In this document: positions 21,252 to 31,960 of the stretch, piece after piece | Numbering within the stretch: position 1 is the stretch's first letter | Layout of the letters: each line of letters opens with the position of its first letter | From: Astragalus membranaceus | Lineage: Eukaryota > Streptophyta > Magnoliopsida > Fabales > Fabaceae | Assembly: GCA_039519185.1 (NCBI GenBank) | Contig: CM076854.1 | Location: forward strand, 160,819,434 to 160,883,433 | Length of the DNA stretch: 64,000 nt | Direction of reading: 5' to 3' | The notes under the pieces: generated by a model | Database searches by the model: none | Seen by the model: only the letters and a program-made list of their open reading frames with translations | What the model was told of the DNA's origin: nothing | Made by a program: the position numbers and the translations under genes

Positions 21252-21785
21252 ATGTTTAAAGCCATTGAAGAAGATCACATGATCACATTCAAAATCAAGG
21301 CTTTACTTAACAAGCTCAACACTCCTGCCTCCAGCAAAGCTCTTATAGGTTTCATTGTCGAATTTGAACTTCTTCTGGAAACAATTTCCAAGGAGATCAA
21401 GAGGAAAAAAGATATTGCCGCAAACATAGAGCGCGAGGAGGAACTCCAGAAGGAAGAATGGGCTACTGTCGAAGCTTCGAATACCAAGATTTCTGAATTG
21501 CAAGCTCAAGCAGATCAAGACTCTAAAGCCATAACATAGTGTGATGCTGCCATTGCCAAATACCAAGAAAAAATCAAGGCTTTGCAGCAAAAGAAGGCTT
21601 TGATTCAGAATAAGAAGAACTCCATTAACGAAGAAGCAGCTGTAGCCATTGAACATTTTGAGAGAGCCACTCAACACAAAGGTCGAATCCAAAAGCTCGT
21701 CGAAAGTGAAAACCTCATTGCTACAAGATTGGAGCATTCCAGGGGTGTTTTGCTAAGAATGAAGATGGATCTTCCACAAAAATGA
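21252..21785 (+). pseudogene. T6 antisense ORF: coiled-coil protein opposite to pol
   Basis: One plus-strand frame from MFKAIEEDHMITFKIKALL to a stop at 21785, broken only by TAG at 21537-21539. The protein is Lys/Glu/Ala-rich and predicted coiled coil (SKALIGFIVEFELLLETI, then EREEELQKEEWATVEAS, then KALIQNKKNSINEEAAVAIE). It is homologous to the T3 antisense frame and has the same location: between the integrase end and the 3' LTR, pointing against pol. The stretch 21130-21250 matches the start of the longer T3 version (GATGTTTTTTGAAA; TATGTCAAGTTTGATGACG), so T6 has lost its true N-terminal part. No known domain recognised. Confidence 0.7.
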
Positions 21786-21959
21786 ATCATGTACCTTGAC
21801 TTTTTAACTCTTTTTCATTTTGGTTCTTGTAATTTTGACAATGTATTCGATAACATATTCCACAATGCATTTTGGCACTAACACCATGTTTAGTTTCACT
21901 TCATTGTTTTACTCTTGCGCTATTTTAACTTCTTACAGCATTGGCTTATACCTTTTTAT

Positions 21960-23152
21960 GTACTTGCCATTTATACGCATAATTCGACCATCTGCGCCTA
22001 TTTCTTCTATTTCATAAGCGCTATTAGAAAAGACTTGTGAAATTTTAAACGGTCATTCCCAATTTGGTGACCACTTGCCCAAAACTCTATCTTTTTTGTC
22101 CATAGGCAAAATGACTTTTCAAACTAAGTCTTCTAAAGAGAAAGATTTCGACTTAACCTTTTTATTGTAGGCTTTAGCCACTCTTTCTTTTTGCTTTGTA
22201 AGTGTGTCTAAGGCAGTTAATCTTTCTTCGTCTAGATCAACCAGTTCATCTAACATCATTTCCCAATAATTATCAGATGGAATTTCAAATTGTCTTTGAA
22301 TCCTGGTTGATTGTAGACAAATTTCAACTGGCAAAACTGCCTCATGGACAAAAACAAGCCTAAAAGGAGTAATACTAATTGACTCCCTAGGAGAATTTCG
22401 ACAAGCCCATAACACTTGGTCAAGAGTTTTATGCCAATTCTTAGGCTTTTGCCCAATATGCTTCTTTATCAAATTAATGATAATTTTATTGGCTGCTTCG
22501 ACTTCCCATTAGCTTGTGCATAGTATGGTGTCGAACCTAACAACTTGTAACCATTTTCAGCAGCAAATTCTACCATTTTCTGACCAATAAACACTGAACC
22601 TGGGTCTGTGGTAATGGTTTCTGGAATTCCAAACCTATATAAAATACGATTTTGAATAAAATTGATTACTGCTTCTTGATTAACATTAGCCAAAGGAATA
22701 GCTTCTACCCACTTGGTAAAATAATCTATCCCAACTAATATAAAACGATGGCCTTTCCATGACGTTGGTTTAATCTCACCAATTATGTCTAAGGCCCATC
22801 CTCTAAATGGCCATGGTTTTATTATTGAGTGTAACTCACTCGCAGGTACATGTTGCACTCCTGCATGTTTTTGACATTCTTGACAACCTTTGGCGAGTTC
22901 TATGCAATCTTTCAGCATTGTTGGCCAATACACACCCTGTCGAAATAAGAGCCATTTCATCTTGTGACCTGCTTGATGGGACCCACAAGTTCCACTATGA
23001 GTATAAGATATTGCCAAGTATGCCCCACTTTCACTAAGGCATTTGAGTAAAACTCCTTCAGGGGTCTTTTTGAACAATTCATTTCCAATAATCACATAGC
23101 TTAAGGCTCTATACTTGGTTTTCCTATTAGTTATTCCAGTTGAATTTTCCAA
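21960..23152 (-). pseudogene. T6 integrase
   Basis: The frame 22469-23152 has the integrase zinc region (THSGTCGSHQAGHKMKWLL with CQECQKHAG) and the catalytic core: ALDIIGEIKPTSWKGHRF, DYFTKWVEA and TTDPGSVFIGQKM. Near 22475 a frameshift leads into 22119-22472 (WHKTLDQVLWACRNSPRES, the C-terminal part). Nonsense at 22119-22121 and another near 22063 break the tail, which otherwise runs to about 21960. The first two catalytic Asp are present, but the enzyme cannot be made in one piece. Integrase would insert the cDNA in the nucleus. Confidence 0.85.
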
Positions 23153-24027
23153 GTATTCCAGTCATCGTTGAACATATTGTTAATTGCAAAAACTTCAAAA
23201 TTTTCACTAAAACTTTTAGTATCACTATTTTCAGTAACTGGAGGTAATAATGCTTCTTCTGCCCTCCCTCCCCCCCCCCCCCCCCACCCAAGTTTTTGTG
23301 TTGACAATTTCTCAAAAGAGTCTGTCAAAATCAATTTCTCTTTAATTTCTATTAACTCTTCGAGTTTCTCTTTGGATACCTTATAACCTGAAGCAATTTG
23401 TGCCAACTCATTTGCCTCTGGATTATCAATTTGAGGCACGTGCTTTATATTCACACTGTCGAAGTGTTTTAACAAAGCATTGGCAGCAACAAAATATGTA
23501 ATTAAATTTTCTTTAATACATTTATATTCTTTTGTTAATTGCTTCACAACTAATTCAGAATCGCCTTGGATTTCGACATTCTTTGCCCCCAAGTCTAACA
23601 AGATCTCAAGTCTTGTTATTAAGGCTTCATACTCAGCCTCATTATTGGAGCAAAGTTTTTTAATTTTAAACTTATATTTCGTTGGTATTTTCATTGGAGA
23701 AACAATTAGAATTCCAATTCCAGAACCATTTTTATGACTAGAACCGTCGAAATATAACTTCCAAGGATGAATATCCACTAAATTTAATGTTGCTTCGACT
23801 AATGAATGATCGACAATAAAATCAGCAACAATTTGTCCTTTAATGGCCTTTAAAGGCTGATAAGTTAGTGAATATTCTGATAAAGCCAAAGCCCATTTAG
23901 CAATTCGACTATGTAGTATTGGTTTCGCCAGCATATGTTTAATGATATCGTAATGCGAGTAAACATACACATCAATAGGCTTTATGTATTGCTTTAATTT
24001 GTACAAGAAAAATACAAACATAAGCAC
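23131..24027 (-). pseudogene. T6 connection domain and second RNase H
   Basis: The frame contains MLAKPILHSRIAKWALAL (RT/RNase H connection) and then WKLYFDGSSHKNGSGIGI, EAEYEALITRLEIL and DSELVVKQL. This is the extra archaeal-type RNase H that marks the Tat lineage of Ty3/gypsy elements. A frameshift near 24005 separates it from RT, and a run of 16 C at 23270-23285 interrupts the part before integrase. Confidence 0.8.
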
Positions 24028-25532
24028 AATTTTTCTATTGGATGATACTTAGTTTCAGCATCATTTAAAACTCTACTAAGGTAATAGATGGATCTTTCGA
24101 CACCATTTTCATCCTTTTGTGCTAACATACTACCTATTAACATATCTAATGTTGCTACATACAATTTCATTGCCTTATTTCTAATAGGAGGTAACAAAAT
24201 AGGAGGCTTCATCAAATATGTCTTGATCTCGTCGAAAGCTTTTTGATGTTCTGGTTCCCATCTGAAAACATCTTCCTTCTTCAGTAGAAATAATGGTGAG
24301 AAAATTTGAGTCTTGCCACTTAGATTTGAAATAAACCTTCTAAGGAAATTAATCTTTCCTAGTAACGACTGTAATTCTTTCTTTGTCGAAGGAGCTTTTG
24401 TTTCCAAAATAGCTTTCGTCTTATTTTGATGGATTTCAATGCCTTTTTTGTGCACAACAAAGCCTAAAAAATCACCTGCACGAACACAAAAGGCACATTT
24501 GATTGGATTCATTTTCAATCCATATTTTCTCATTCTTTCGAATGATTGTCGAAGATCATCTAAATGACCATTTTCTGATGAAGACTTAACAACAATGTCA
24601 TCTATGTACACTTGCATAAAGTTTTCTATAAAATCATGAAACATAGAATTCTTTGCTCTTTGGTATGTAGCACCAGCATTTTTAAGACCAAAGGGCATAA
24701 CTACCCATTCATAAACACCTAATTCCCCTGGGAAACGAAACGCCGTTTTTGATACGTCTTCTTCAGCAATAAAAATTTGGTTATAACCAGAATAACCATC
24801 AGTCATACTTAAATATCCGTAGCCTGCTGCTGAATCGACTAGCATTTCTGCCACAGGCATAGAGTATTGGTCTTTTGGTGTAGCTTTATTTAAATCCCTA
24901 AAATCTTTGCAAACTCTAAGAGTGCCATTTTTCTTAATAACAGGGACTATATTAGCTAACCAATCAACATACCTGGCAGTTCTGATGAACTTGCTCTTTA
25001 GTAGCCTTTCAATTTCTGTTTTAATCTTTGACAAGATCTCTGGCGCAAATCTTCTTGGTGTCTGCTTCACTGGCTTCTTTTCTGGTCGAATAGGTAGCTT
25101 CAGTTCTACTACTTCTCGACTCAACCCTGACATTTCATTATAGTCCCAAGCAAAGCAATCTCTGAACTCTTTAAGCAGTTCGATAGTTTTCACTCTGAAA
25201 TCCTTGTCGATCTTCGCACTGATATATGTTGGTTTCTTCACAGAACCATCTCCGAAGTCAATTTCTTCCAAGGGATCTTGTGCTTGTATTCTTTTGGTCG
25301 AACCCATTGGGTCCTTTTCAAAACCTAAAGGCTCATCGTCATAAACACAATCAAGCCTTTGGTCTTCGACCAAATCTTTTTCACTAATCACACTGGTCAC
25401 ACTGGTTTCTGCAACCATTTGTTGATTTAATTCAGCTTCCAAAGCTGCTTTTTCCTTGTTTTCGGCCACATAAGTCGTAATTCTATCCCACGTACTGGGC
25501 TTAATCATCAAACCATTTAAGGTCCATCCCAA
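23994..25532 (-). pseudogene. T6 reverse transcriptase and first RNase H
   Basis: An open frame of 512 residues. It includes the protease-RT linker (EKDLVEDQRLDCVYDDE), then RT blocks IVPVIKKNGTLRVCKDFRDL, MTDGYSGYNQIFIAEED, MPFGLKNAGATYQRA and an intact catalytic YIDD (24597-24608), followed by GDFLGFVVHKKGIE and the RNase H start (KLYVATLDMLIGSMLAQ). The catalytic box is intact, but both ends are joined to the neighbouring domains only through frameshifts. The enzyme copies element RNA inside cytoplasmic particles. Confidence 0.88.
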
Positions 25533-26506
25533 CCAGTAGGCTTGACAAAGCCTCTTGGGTGGCTATCTTCATCTATAATCTCCCTCTCCCAAACAAAACC
25601 GTAATTTGGGTGGAGTGTGACAGAAGAGAAAACATTATCTTGGGTTATATAACCAAGGTCAGAAGAGGAACATGGCGCAATATTCGCCAATTGTTTGTCA
25701 AAGGTCTTTCTGGTTATAGTGTTAACTTCTGCTTTGAAGTAGCTCTGGTCACCTTCTATGTTTTCGACCAATCCATCCTCTCTCCATATGATCAATCTTT
25801 GATGGACAGTTGATGGAATTGCCCCCACACCATGGATCCACTCCCTTCCTAGTAGCAAATTATAATTTGCTTTCGATGGAATCACTAGGAATAGGGTCAA
25901 CCTCTTGATGCTTCCCACAGCAAGCTCGACCTCTATGGCCCCAAGTGAATGGCCAGTTTTGCCTTCATAATTTGTCAAAACCACGTTGTGTGGCCTCAAA
26001 TCAGTATCACATTTGCCTATTTTCTTTAGCAAATGTTGAGGCATTAGGTTCACAGCAGCACCTCCATCGACCAAGATTTTATTCACGCCTATGTTATTCA
26101 CTTTGGCTTGAATGAACAAGGGTTTGAGATGATTCATCATCCCACAGTCTGGTCTTTCGAACACTGCATGATGTTCTTCGACGCAGCCATTTTTGAGCAC
26201 ATAGTAGCAAATTGGCTTGTATGTAGTTTCTTCATCAAAGTCTTCTTCGACGTCATTAACCTCAGAAACCACATCATACTCTACAGGCAGGATAGAGACC
26301 ACATTACATAAGACGTCGAAATCTGGCTCAGAATCATCGAAATCTGAATCCATGTCTTCGTCCAAGTTTAGGCCTTCTTTAAGTGCAGAAAGTGGAGGAA
26401 AAATTCTTTCAGTAGCTGGCTTTCTAGCCATTTCAAGAGATTCTGAAGGTAACTTTTTACCTTTCCCTTTGTCAGCACTTAATATTGCCCCTGTAGCAGT
26501 AGTAAC
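25517..26506 (-). pseudogene. T6 aspartic protease region
   Basis: Homologous to T3 8405-10065: EMARKPATERIFPPLSALKE, then ILVDGGAAVNLMP with the catalytic DGG, then LLLGREWIHGVGAIPSTV. It is fused at its N-terminal side (26507 and beyond) to unrelated LTR sequence, so gag and the beginning of this protein are missing. The apparent start Met at 26578 lies in T7 and is not the true start. Reading frame changes near 25525 into RT. Confidence 0.85.
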
Positions 26507-27678
26507 TGTTAGAATTTCGGCAAGTGTACCGAAACGTTGCAAGTAATAATAAAACGGTAAGAACCAAGTCGTATCCACAGGGATTGCACGCTATTATCAA
26601 TAGGCAAGCTATCAATTCTTAGACGTGACAATTGGAATAAAGTTGAAATTATAGTAACCGTGAAATCAAACGTTTGTAAATTAAGTAAAGTAAAGCGATT
26701 AGGGATTGAATCCTCTCCCCTATACTATCACATGAACCTTCAACCAATTTCAAGTAATTACCCAAATTATCAGATTCCATTCACTAATTTAGATTAAGGA
26801 CAATCTCTTGCCTCAAAACCCCTTTTCCCTATTGAGAAACCCTAATTCCTTAAGTGATTCAACAATAGACAAAGCATTAAACCCTAGAACTAAGGAATTC
26901 ACAACCTCAATTCCATATTCTTATGATCATCAAGATTGTGACCTAAAACCCCAAATCAAGCATACAAACCCATATCCCTATGGTGATCATAACCCCAAAT
27001 CAATACAACTATCATATGTAATTGTAAAGCATTAAGAATAGAGGCATAGGCTAATAATAAATTGAATAAAAACTAAAATTGATCATAACAAAGTATTCAT
27101 GTCATAGTTTGGGGAGATTCATCTCTCCCTAATCTAAGAGAATTAGTTATACATCATCATAGAAGTTGAAACTAGGATAAAGAAGAAGATAAACATGAAG
27201 GAAGACATTAGAATCTTCAAACCCCTTGTTCCCAAGTGATGAGAAGTCCCCAAAATCGCACCCTTCAGCCTGCTCCAAAACTCTGTTCCGCTCCCAAGAC
27301 GAAGTCTCCCCAAAATTCGCTGAAAACTCAAATATATAGCAACCTTCGGCCAAGGGTCGCGACGCAATGCGATCCCCATCGCGAGGCGATGGCTTGCTGA
27401 AAAGCAGCGTCGCATTGCGACTCTTCTTGCTTGCTGGTGCGAAAGCTGTCCAATCCTTTTCCTTCCTTCTTTTCTCAGTTTTGTCACTAGGCAAGTGTCT
27501 GGTTCGCTAGTAGACGCCACATTGAATCGAAGATCTTCCAATTGCAATTACATTTAACTCCTACTACATAAAACTAAAACTATGCCAAATCCCTTAGAGA
27601 TTGGCTGAATCACACATAAAATAATCGACATTTTGGCTATAAACTGAACAACAATTCACATGTGATGATGAGTCAACA
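26507..27678 (-). mobile_element. T7: LTR of an Athila-like element
   Basis: Plus-strand ends TGTTAGAATTTCGGCAAGTG and ...GATGATGAGTCAACA. Its left end resembles the end of the T9 LTR: both have GCAAGTGTAC and then TCCACAGGGATT. On the right a purine run (minus strand AAGTTTGGGGTTG, 27679-27691) marks the 3' LTR side. Left of it lies T6 protease, not a PBS, and no target duplication is visible, so the insertion has been rearranged. The frames at 27143-27547 are not gene-like. Confidence 0.65.
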
Positions 27679-28091
27679 CAACCCCAAACTTAGATCTTTG
27701 CTTGTCCTCAAGCAATCACTCAATTCAGGCTGTGGCAATTTGATATTCAGCTTTCACATATTTAACATATCAATAGATCCTTCAGCACATCAGAAAATAT
27801 CATCCCAGCATAATATAGTGACAAGACAATTGAATTGGAAAACACAAGATCATATAGAGGCAAGCAATCTCAAGTCCTCTCTTTTTCACACATCTCACTA
27901 ATATTTCTCTCTTTGAGGTGTTTAGGGTATTCACTCAATTCACAATACCTGCATCATCGTTTCATAGGCTTGAACAAGTTCTATACAGTCAATACACATG
28001 ATATGCACACACACACTATTTGAGGACTTAAAGGTTGTAACGAGGCTTAGGTAAGGGTGGATAGTATTTGGATAAATAGGTTACAACTAGT
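27679..28091 (-). other. T7: polypurine tract and 3' internal remnant
   Basis: Minus-strand GAGGACAAGCAAAGATCTAA followed by GTTTGGGGTTG is the typical end of the internal region of Athila-like elements. The rest, up to 28091, is non-coding internal sequence. It stops abruptly where the T8 LTR begins. Confidence 0.55.
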
Positions 28092-28788
28092 ATTTGGTAA
28101 ACACCGCTAGTTTCCAGTTTGGTTTACTTGCGGGATCAACTAGTAAATCCCAAGACAGTGTGGTTAAAAGTTGTTTAGAAAATACGGGTTTCTTACGGGT
28201 TAAGTTTAAGAAAAGAAAGGAATTCAAAGTTTCTCGCGAAACTACTGAATTGTTCGAGAAGAAAAGAGAATTGCGTGAAACGAAGAAAGCAAAAATGCAG
28301 GAAATGGAAAAAAACAAAGTAAAATTGCATTAGAAAGATAGAAGTGGTGCACAATCATACATTGCTTCTCTGAACTCGTTTTTCGCTTTGACTTGGAAGT
28401 AGAGCATGAGAATTTGTGTAATGAGTTTGTGACCCGTTTTCCTTAAGGAAAACTACTATATATAGGAAGAAAATGTAAACTGCCTAAAACTGCTAAGGAA
28501 TTCAGAAACTATAACTGCTATATACAATTCGACCATGTAACTGCCTACGCCTTCGACAACATCATTTCTTTGGTCTTCGACTAAACTCATTGGCTTCGAC
28601 CAATCTTCTTTTACTTCTTTCTCATCGAAACTTTACCTTTAAACTCTCAGTTTCATTAAGTCTTGGGCATAGTCGAAACTATTCTTCAAAACGCCTTCTC
28701 AATGTTAAATATCAACATTTCTTCTTTAAAATGACAAGTCAACATTATTGACTGCATTTAATTGAGCCTGTCAAAAATACAGGCTAAC
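28092..28788 (-). mobile_element. T8: LTR fragment of the T6 family
   Basis: Nearly identical to T6 20406-21102, but lacking the outermost bases TGTTTACCGTGGAT. Because a polypurine tract (28789-28805, minus strand TTTTTGGGGAGCAATT) follows on its right, exactly as in T6, this is the 3' LTR of another element and not the 5' LTR partner of T6. After GTCGTTTTCGACGGAGG at about 28806-28822 the family similarity ends. Confidence 0.8.
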
Positions 28789-28822
28789 AAATTGCTCCCC
28801 AAAAATGTCGTTTTCGACGGAG

Positions 28823-29128
28823 GGTTGAAGGAAAGTGATAAAGAGAGCGTTTTGGGCACATTCCTCTTGAATCATTATTGAGTTGACGAGCATGCATAAG
28901 ATGATGTTTATTTACATAAGGTTTTATCCATTATCAAAATCAAAGTCAATTTTAAACGCTATTGAAAATTTGATATAAGGTTTTATAACGAATATATTAA
29001 GTGATCATAAAAAACATACAATTCTAGAACTAAATGAAAAAAATAAAATCCATTCATGAGAAAGGTATCTGATGACATCATACGGAAAAAGAATGAATAA
29101 AATAATACATACAAATATCACCCCCTAT
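28823..29128. other. Host DNA downstream of the NHL gene
   Basis: AT-rich, no gene or repeat recognised. Confidence 0.4.
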
Positions 29129-29134
29129 TTTATT
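29129..29134 (-). terminator. Poly(A) signal of the NHL gene (candidate)
   Basis: TTTATT on the plus strand is AATAAA on the minus strand, about 100 bp after the stop codon of the NHL gene. Confidence 0.45.
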
Positions 29135-29235
29135 ATAATCACACAAGAAAAAAAATGGTGGGTTGGGGGTGGAGTGTAAAGGAAGCAATTTATAATACTA
29201 CTAGTATTCTAAGAAATCAGTGGCGTAGAACCTAC

Positions 29236-29928
29236 CTAGTAAAAATCAACATCACATTTGGTAGGCAAATGACGGGTGAATGTTGCGGTGGCATTGTTAG
29301 AATTCAAAGGAACCTTAATGTCACATTTGACCTTAGGCTTATAATCGCCGGATATCAAGTCCCCAAGCCTGAACCTTACCCTGAAGTGAAGCCTCACAAA
29401 TATGTCATAAACTCCCTCACTCTTATCTTCGTTAAAGTCAGAAACCTGATCATTGTCCAGCATCATCAGATGCTGCCCTGAGAAAACAGCACTCATGGGA
29501 TTGCTGCTCTTCTTGTATTGGCGAAAGGAGTTCATGTGTGTAATAACATCGGCATTGTCGAACCTTGACCCCTCGTAGAATGCTAAAGCTTCCACTTTGT
29601 CGTAGTATATGTTGAGCTTTTTGTTGGGATTGCGGGCTGTGAAGTTGAGGACCATGTTGTAGCGTAGAGTGTTGTTGGTGTAGTCGAATTGAGTTAACTT
29701 TGCTTCATTCACGTAGAATTTGAAGGAGCGTGGTTGAACAACGAGATAGAAGATGAGGATTGCTAGGCCAGCGAGGACGATGAGTGCAAGTAGTAGCTTC
29801 CAGAAAAAACTGAAGAGACAGCCACAACAGCTTCTGCTGCGGTGGTGGCGGTTGCGGGGTTGCTGTGGTGGTGGAATGGCGGGGCCGTAGTAAGCACCGT
29901 TCAATTGGGGTTGCTTATTATCTGCCAT
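29236..29928 (-). CDS. NDR1/HIN1-like (NHL, LEA-2 family) membrane protein
   Basis: Single-exon, 230 residues, normal length for NHL proteins. Residues 1-37 are a Pro/Arg/Cys-rich cytosolic tail (HHRSRSCCGCLFSFF). Residues about 43-66 are one membrane segment (KLLLALIVLAGLAILIFYL). The rest is the LEA-2 domain, with the family motif NFTARNPNKKLNIYYDKVEA, possible N-glycosylation sites (NNT, NFT) and the typical C-terminal CDVDF. NHL proteins are plasma-membrane proteins linked to pathogen and abiotic stress and senescence; NHL3, NHL10/YLS9 and NDR1 are known members. The exact orthologue cannot be told here. The start is the only Met before the basic tail. It is intact, with its own TATA box and poly(A) signal, and is the only undamaged host gene in the window, set between retroelement fragments. 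Confidence 0.93.
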   Translation of the reverse strand: MADNKQPQLNGAYYGPAIPPPQQPRNRHHRSRSCCGCLFSFFWKLLLALIVLAGLAILIFYLVVQPRSFKFYVNEAKLTQFDYTNNTLRYNMVLNFTARNPNKKLNIYYDKVEALAFYEGSRFDNADVITHMNSFRQYKKSSNPMSAVFSGQHLMMLDNDQVSDFNEDKSEGVYDIFVRLHFRVRFRLGDLISGDYKPKVKCDIKVPLNSNNATATFTRHLPTKCDVDFY

Positions 29929-30060
29929 GCTTGTTAATGCGAGAATGAACGAATGAACACACGAGAAGTTGTAAAATTGTGAATGGAGTTCTTAACTTTT
30001 AACGGATAGAAGATTGAGATGTTAGTGAATTGTGATATGAAAGGTGAAATAGCGTTCCGT

Positions 30061-30073
30061 GCGTATATATAGA
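30061..30073 (-). promoter_or_regulatory. TATA box of the NHL gene
   Basis: Minus strand TCTATATATACGC, about 135 bp upstream of the ATG, leaving a 5' leader of roughly 100 nt. A TTGACC at 30191-30196 is a possible W-box (WRKY site), a plausible element for a stress-responsive NHL gene, but a single six-base match is weak. Confidence 0.65.
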
Positions 30074-30467
30074 AAGGCATTGGAGATACGCGTGAATGAT
30101 CGAGCGTGTTGATTATTCGACTAATTGGATATTTTGTTTTTCCACTCGTGTAAGGAAACTATCAACAGCGTATTGTGTTGCCGCAGCCGTGTTGACCAGA
30201 GTAAAGTTTGATGTAGATTGTAGATTAAGTAAGAGAGTTTCCCTGGCACGAAACAACCACGAAGACAGAAACGATCGTACAGAAGAAAATTCTCTATGAG
30301 GTGTGTCAGAGAGTACGGCTTGATTGGGAGACCTTTTTTTAAAGGTGGGCCTCCTTTCGTTAATTAGTATGGCTGTGTTGATGGTGATGATGATGTTTAT
30401 CCAAGACTTTGCCATTTGATCTTGTCATCAAGTGGGTATAATAACCTTTTTATTTACTTATTTGGAG

Positions 30468-30492
30468 TCTCTCTCTCTCTCTCTCTCTCTCT
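30468..30492. repeat. (CT)n microsatellite
   Basis: About 12 uninterrupted CT units upstream of the NHL gene, at the edge of the T9 remnant. The rest of 30300-30587 is AT-rich with no gene. Confidence 0.9.
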
Positions 30493-30587
30493 ATTATGGG
30501 GGAATCAATGTATAAAATAGTTGGTAGTTTTAGGACACAAAAACCGAGGCAGAATAGAGAAGTGCACGAAAAATTAGGGTGATTTCT

Positions 30588-31768
30588 CTAACCTGGATCG
30601 TAAGTGTTTGAATAAGGATCATTTTGGCTCCGGTTGGAATTCTGAACATAATTGGCATCTTCAGTCGGAGTTGCTGGTCGGCCCTGTGCTTTTATTAGAT
30701 CTTCAATGGATTGCAACCTCTCATCAGTCCTGTCCATGTAATTGGCTAAAACACCCATGCACGGATGTCCAACCTTTTCCATGTATCTAACTAAAGATTC
30801 TTGCATACCAAGCCTTAACTCACTTTTCTTCTAGCCAAAATAGTTGACTTCTTCAGTTAGGCCTCCCCAAAGATTGTTTGTGTTTTCACTAGTGGAAGGT
30901 GCTGTAAGAGTAGTTTGGACTTGTGCCTTCATCAAAGATTGCACCTGTTTAGAGAGAACATCTAGTTTTATATCAGTACTAATTTCATCTTCAACCTTGT
31001 ACATTCCAGCTGATTTCTTAATGTGTCTGTCACTAGTGTTCCATTGGGCATTATCGGCCGCTATCTCTGCAATTAAGTCATATACTGTCGCAGGCTCCGC
31101 ATTCATTAAAGAGCCCCCGCAAGCCATATTAACAATTCCCCTATTTTGAGAAGATAATCCGTTGCAAAAATATTCAAGCAATTGCCACTTCTCAAATCCA
31201 TGATGTGGACAACTCCGAAGCAAGTCTTGAAATCTTTCCCCAGCTTCATGTAAAGATTCTTGCTCGAGTTGAGCAAATATGATTGTTGCACCTCGGATCT
31301 TAGTAGTCTTACCTGGAGAAAATATTTAGTCAAGAATTTTTGCTTTAGTTGGTCCCAAGTGGTAATGGACTCAGCAGGTTGAGAGTCTACCCAAGCAGAT
31401 GTATTGTCAGCCAATGACCATGGAAACAATCTCACTCTAATGGCATCAGGAGTGACACCATTACAAATTACTGAGACTGCCACCCTCAAGAAATTTCTAA
31501 GATGGGTGTGCGGGTCTTTTGTTGGTGTACCTCTGAACATAGTCGAATTCTAAACCATTTGAATTAAGCTTGGTTTGAGCTCAAAATTAGTAGCTTGCAC
31601 AGGTGGATTGACTATGCTTGTAGTGATATTCGCTATGAGAGTAAAGTAGACCCGAAGAGTTCTCCTCGGATTGGTAGCCATTACTCTTCTCTCTTTTCTT
31701 ATCCTTCGAGTAGTTCTTTCAATTTCTGGATCAAAAACCAAAATAGGCTCATCGGAGCGGGTGAGCAT
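30588..31768 (-). pseudogene. T9 gag (Athila-like Ty3/gypsy), broken
   Basis: The gag is spread over frames 31550-31768, 31106-31540, 30831-31223 and 30588-30806. Landmarks in order are DPHTHLRNFLRVAVSV, VRLFPWSLADNTSAWVDSQP, TTWDQLKQKFLTKYF and, after a frameshift near 31300, CPHHGFEKWQLLEYFCNGL and GGSLMNAEPATVYDLIAEIA, which is the conserved gag pattern of the Athila group. Stops and frameshifts near 31545, 31300 and 30830 make it non-functional. No protease or pol follows; the element ends before the CT microsatellite. Confidence 0.85.
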
Positions 31769-31936
31769 GCACGAGTAATACTAATAAAAATAAAACTAAC
31801 AAATAAAAAAACTAAATGTCAAAAATATGTAAATATTTTTTTTCTTTTTATTGAATTAAATTAAAACAAACTAAAACAAGAAATAAAAAATGCCTGATAC
31901 AATAAAAATCTTTTTCGTTTAATATTGCTGAATTAA

Positions 31937-31953
31937 TCCCCGGCAACGGCGTC
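31937..31953 (-). other. T9 primer-binding site
   Basis: Minus strand TGACGCCGTTGCCGGGGAT, six or so bases inside the LTR end. It matches the TGGCGCCGTTGCCGGGGA site that is usual in Athila elements (reported as tRNA-Asp primed), with the third base changed. Confidence 0.75.
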
Positions 31954-31960
31954 AAAAACT

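Noticed and set aside
26507..27678. T7 as a clean solo LTR insertion in T6
   Set aside because: The 5 bp on the left (GTAAC) are not repeated on the right, and PPT plus internal sequence follow on the right, so it is an element end joined by rearrangement.
20392..28788. T6 and T8 LTRs as the two ends of one element
   Set aside because: Both have the polypurine tract on their right side and T8 has no PBS or gag on its left, so they are two 3' LTRs of different copies.
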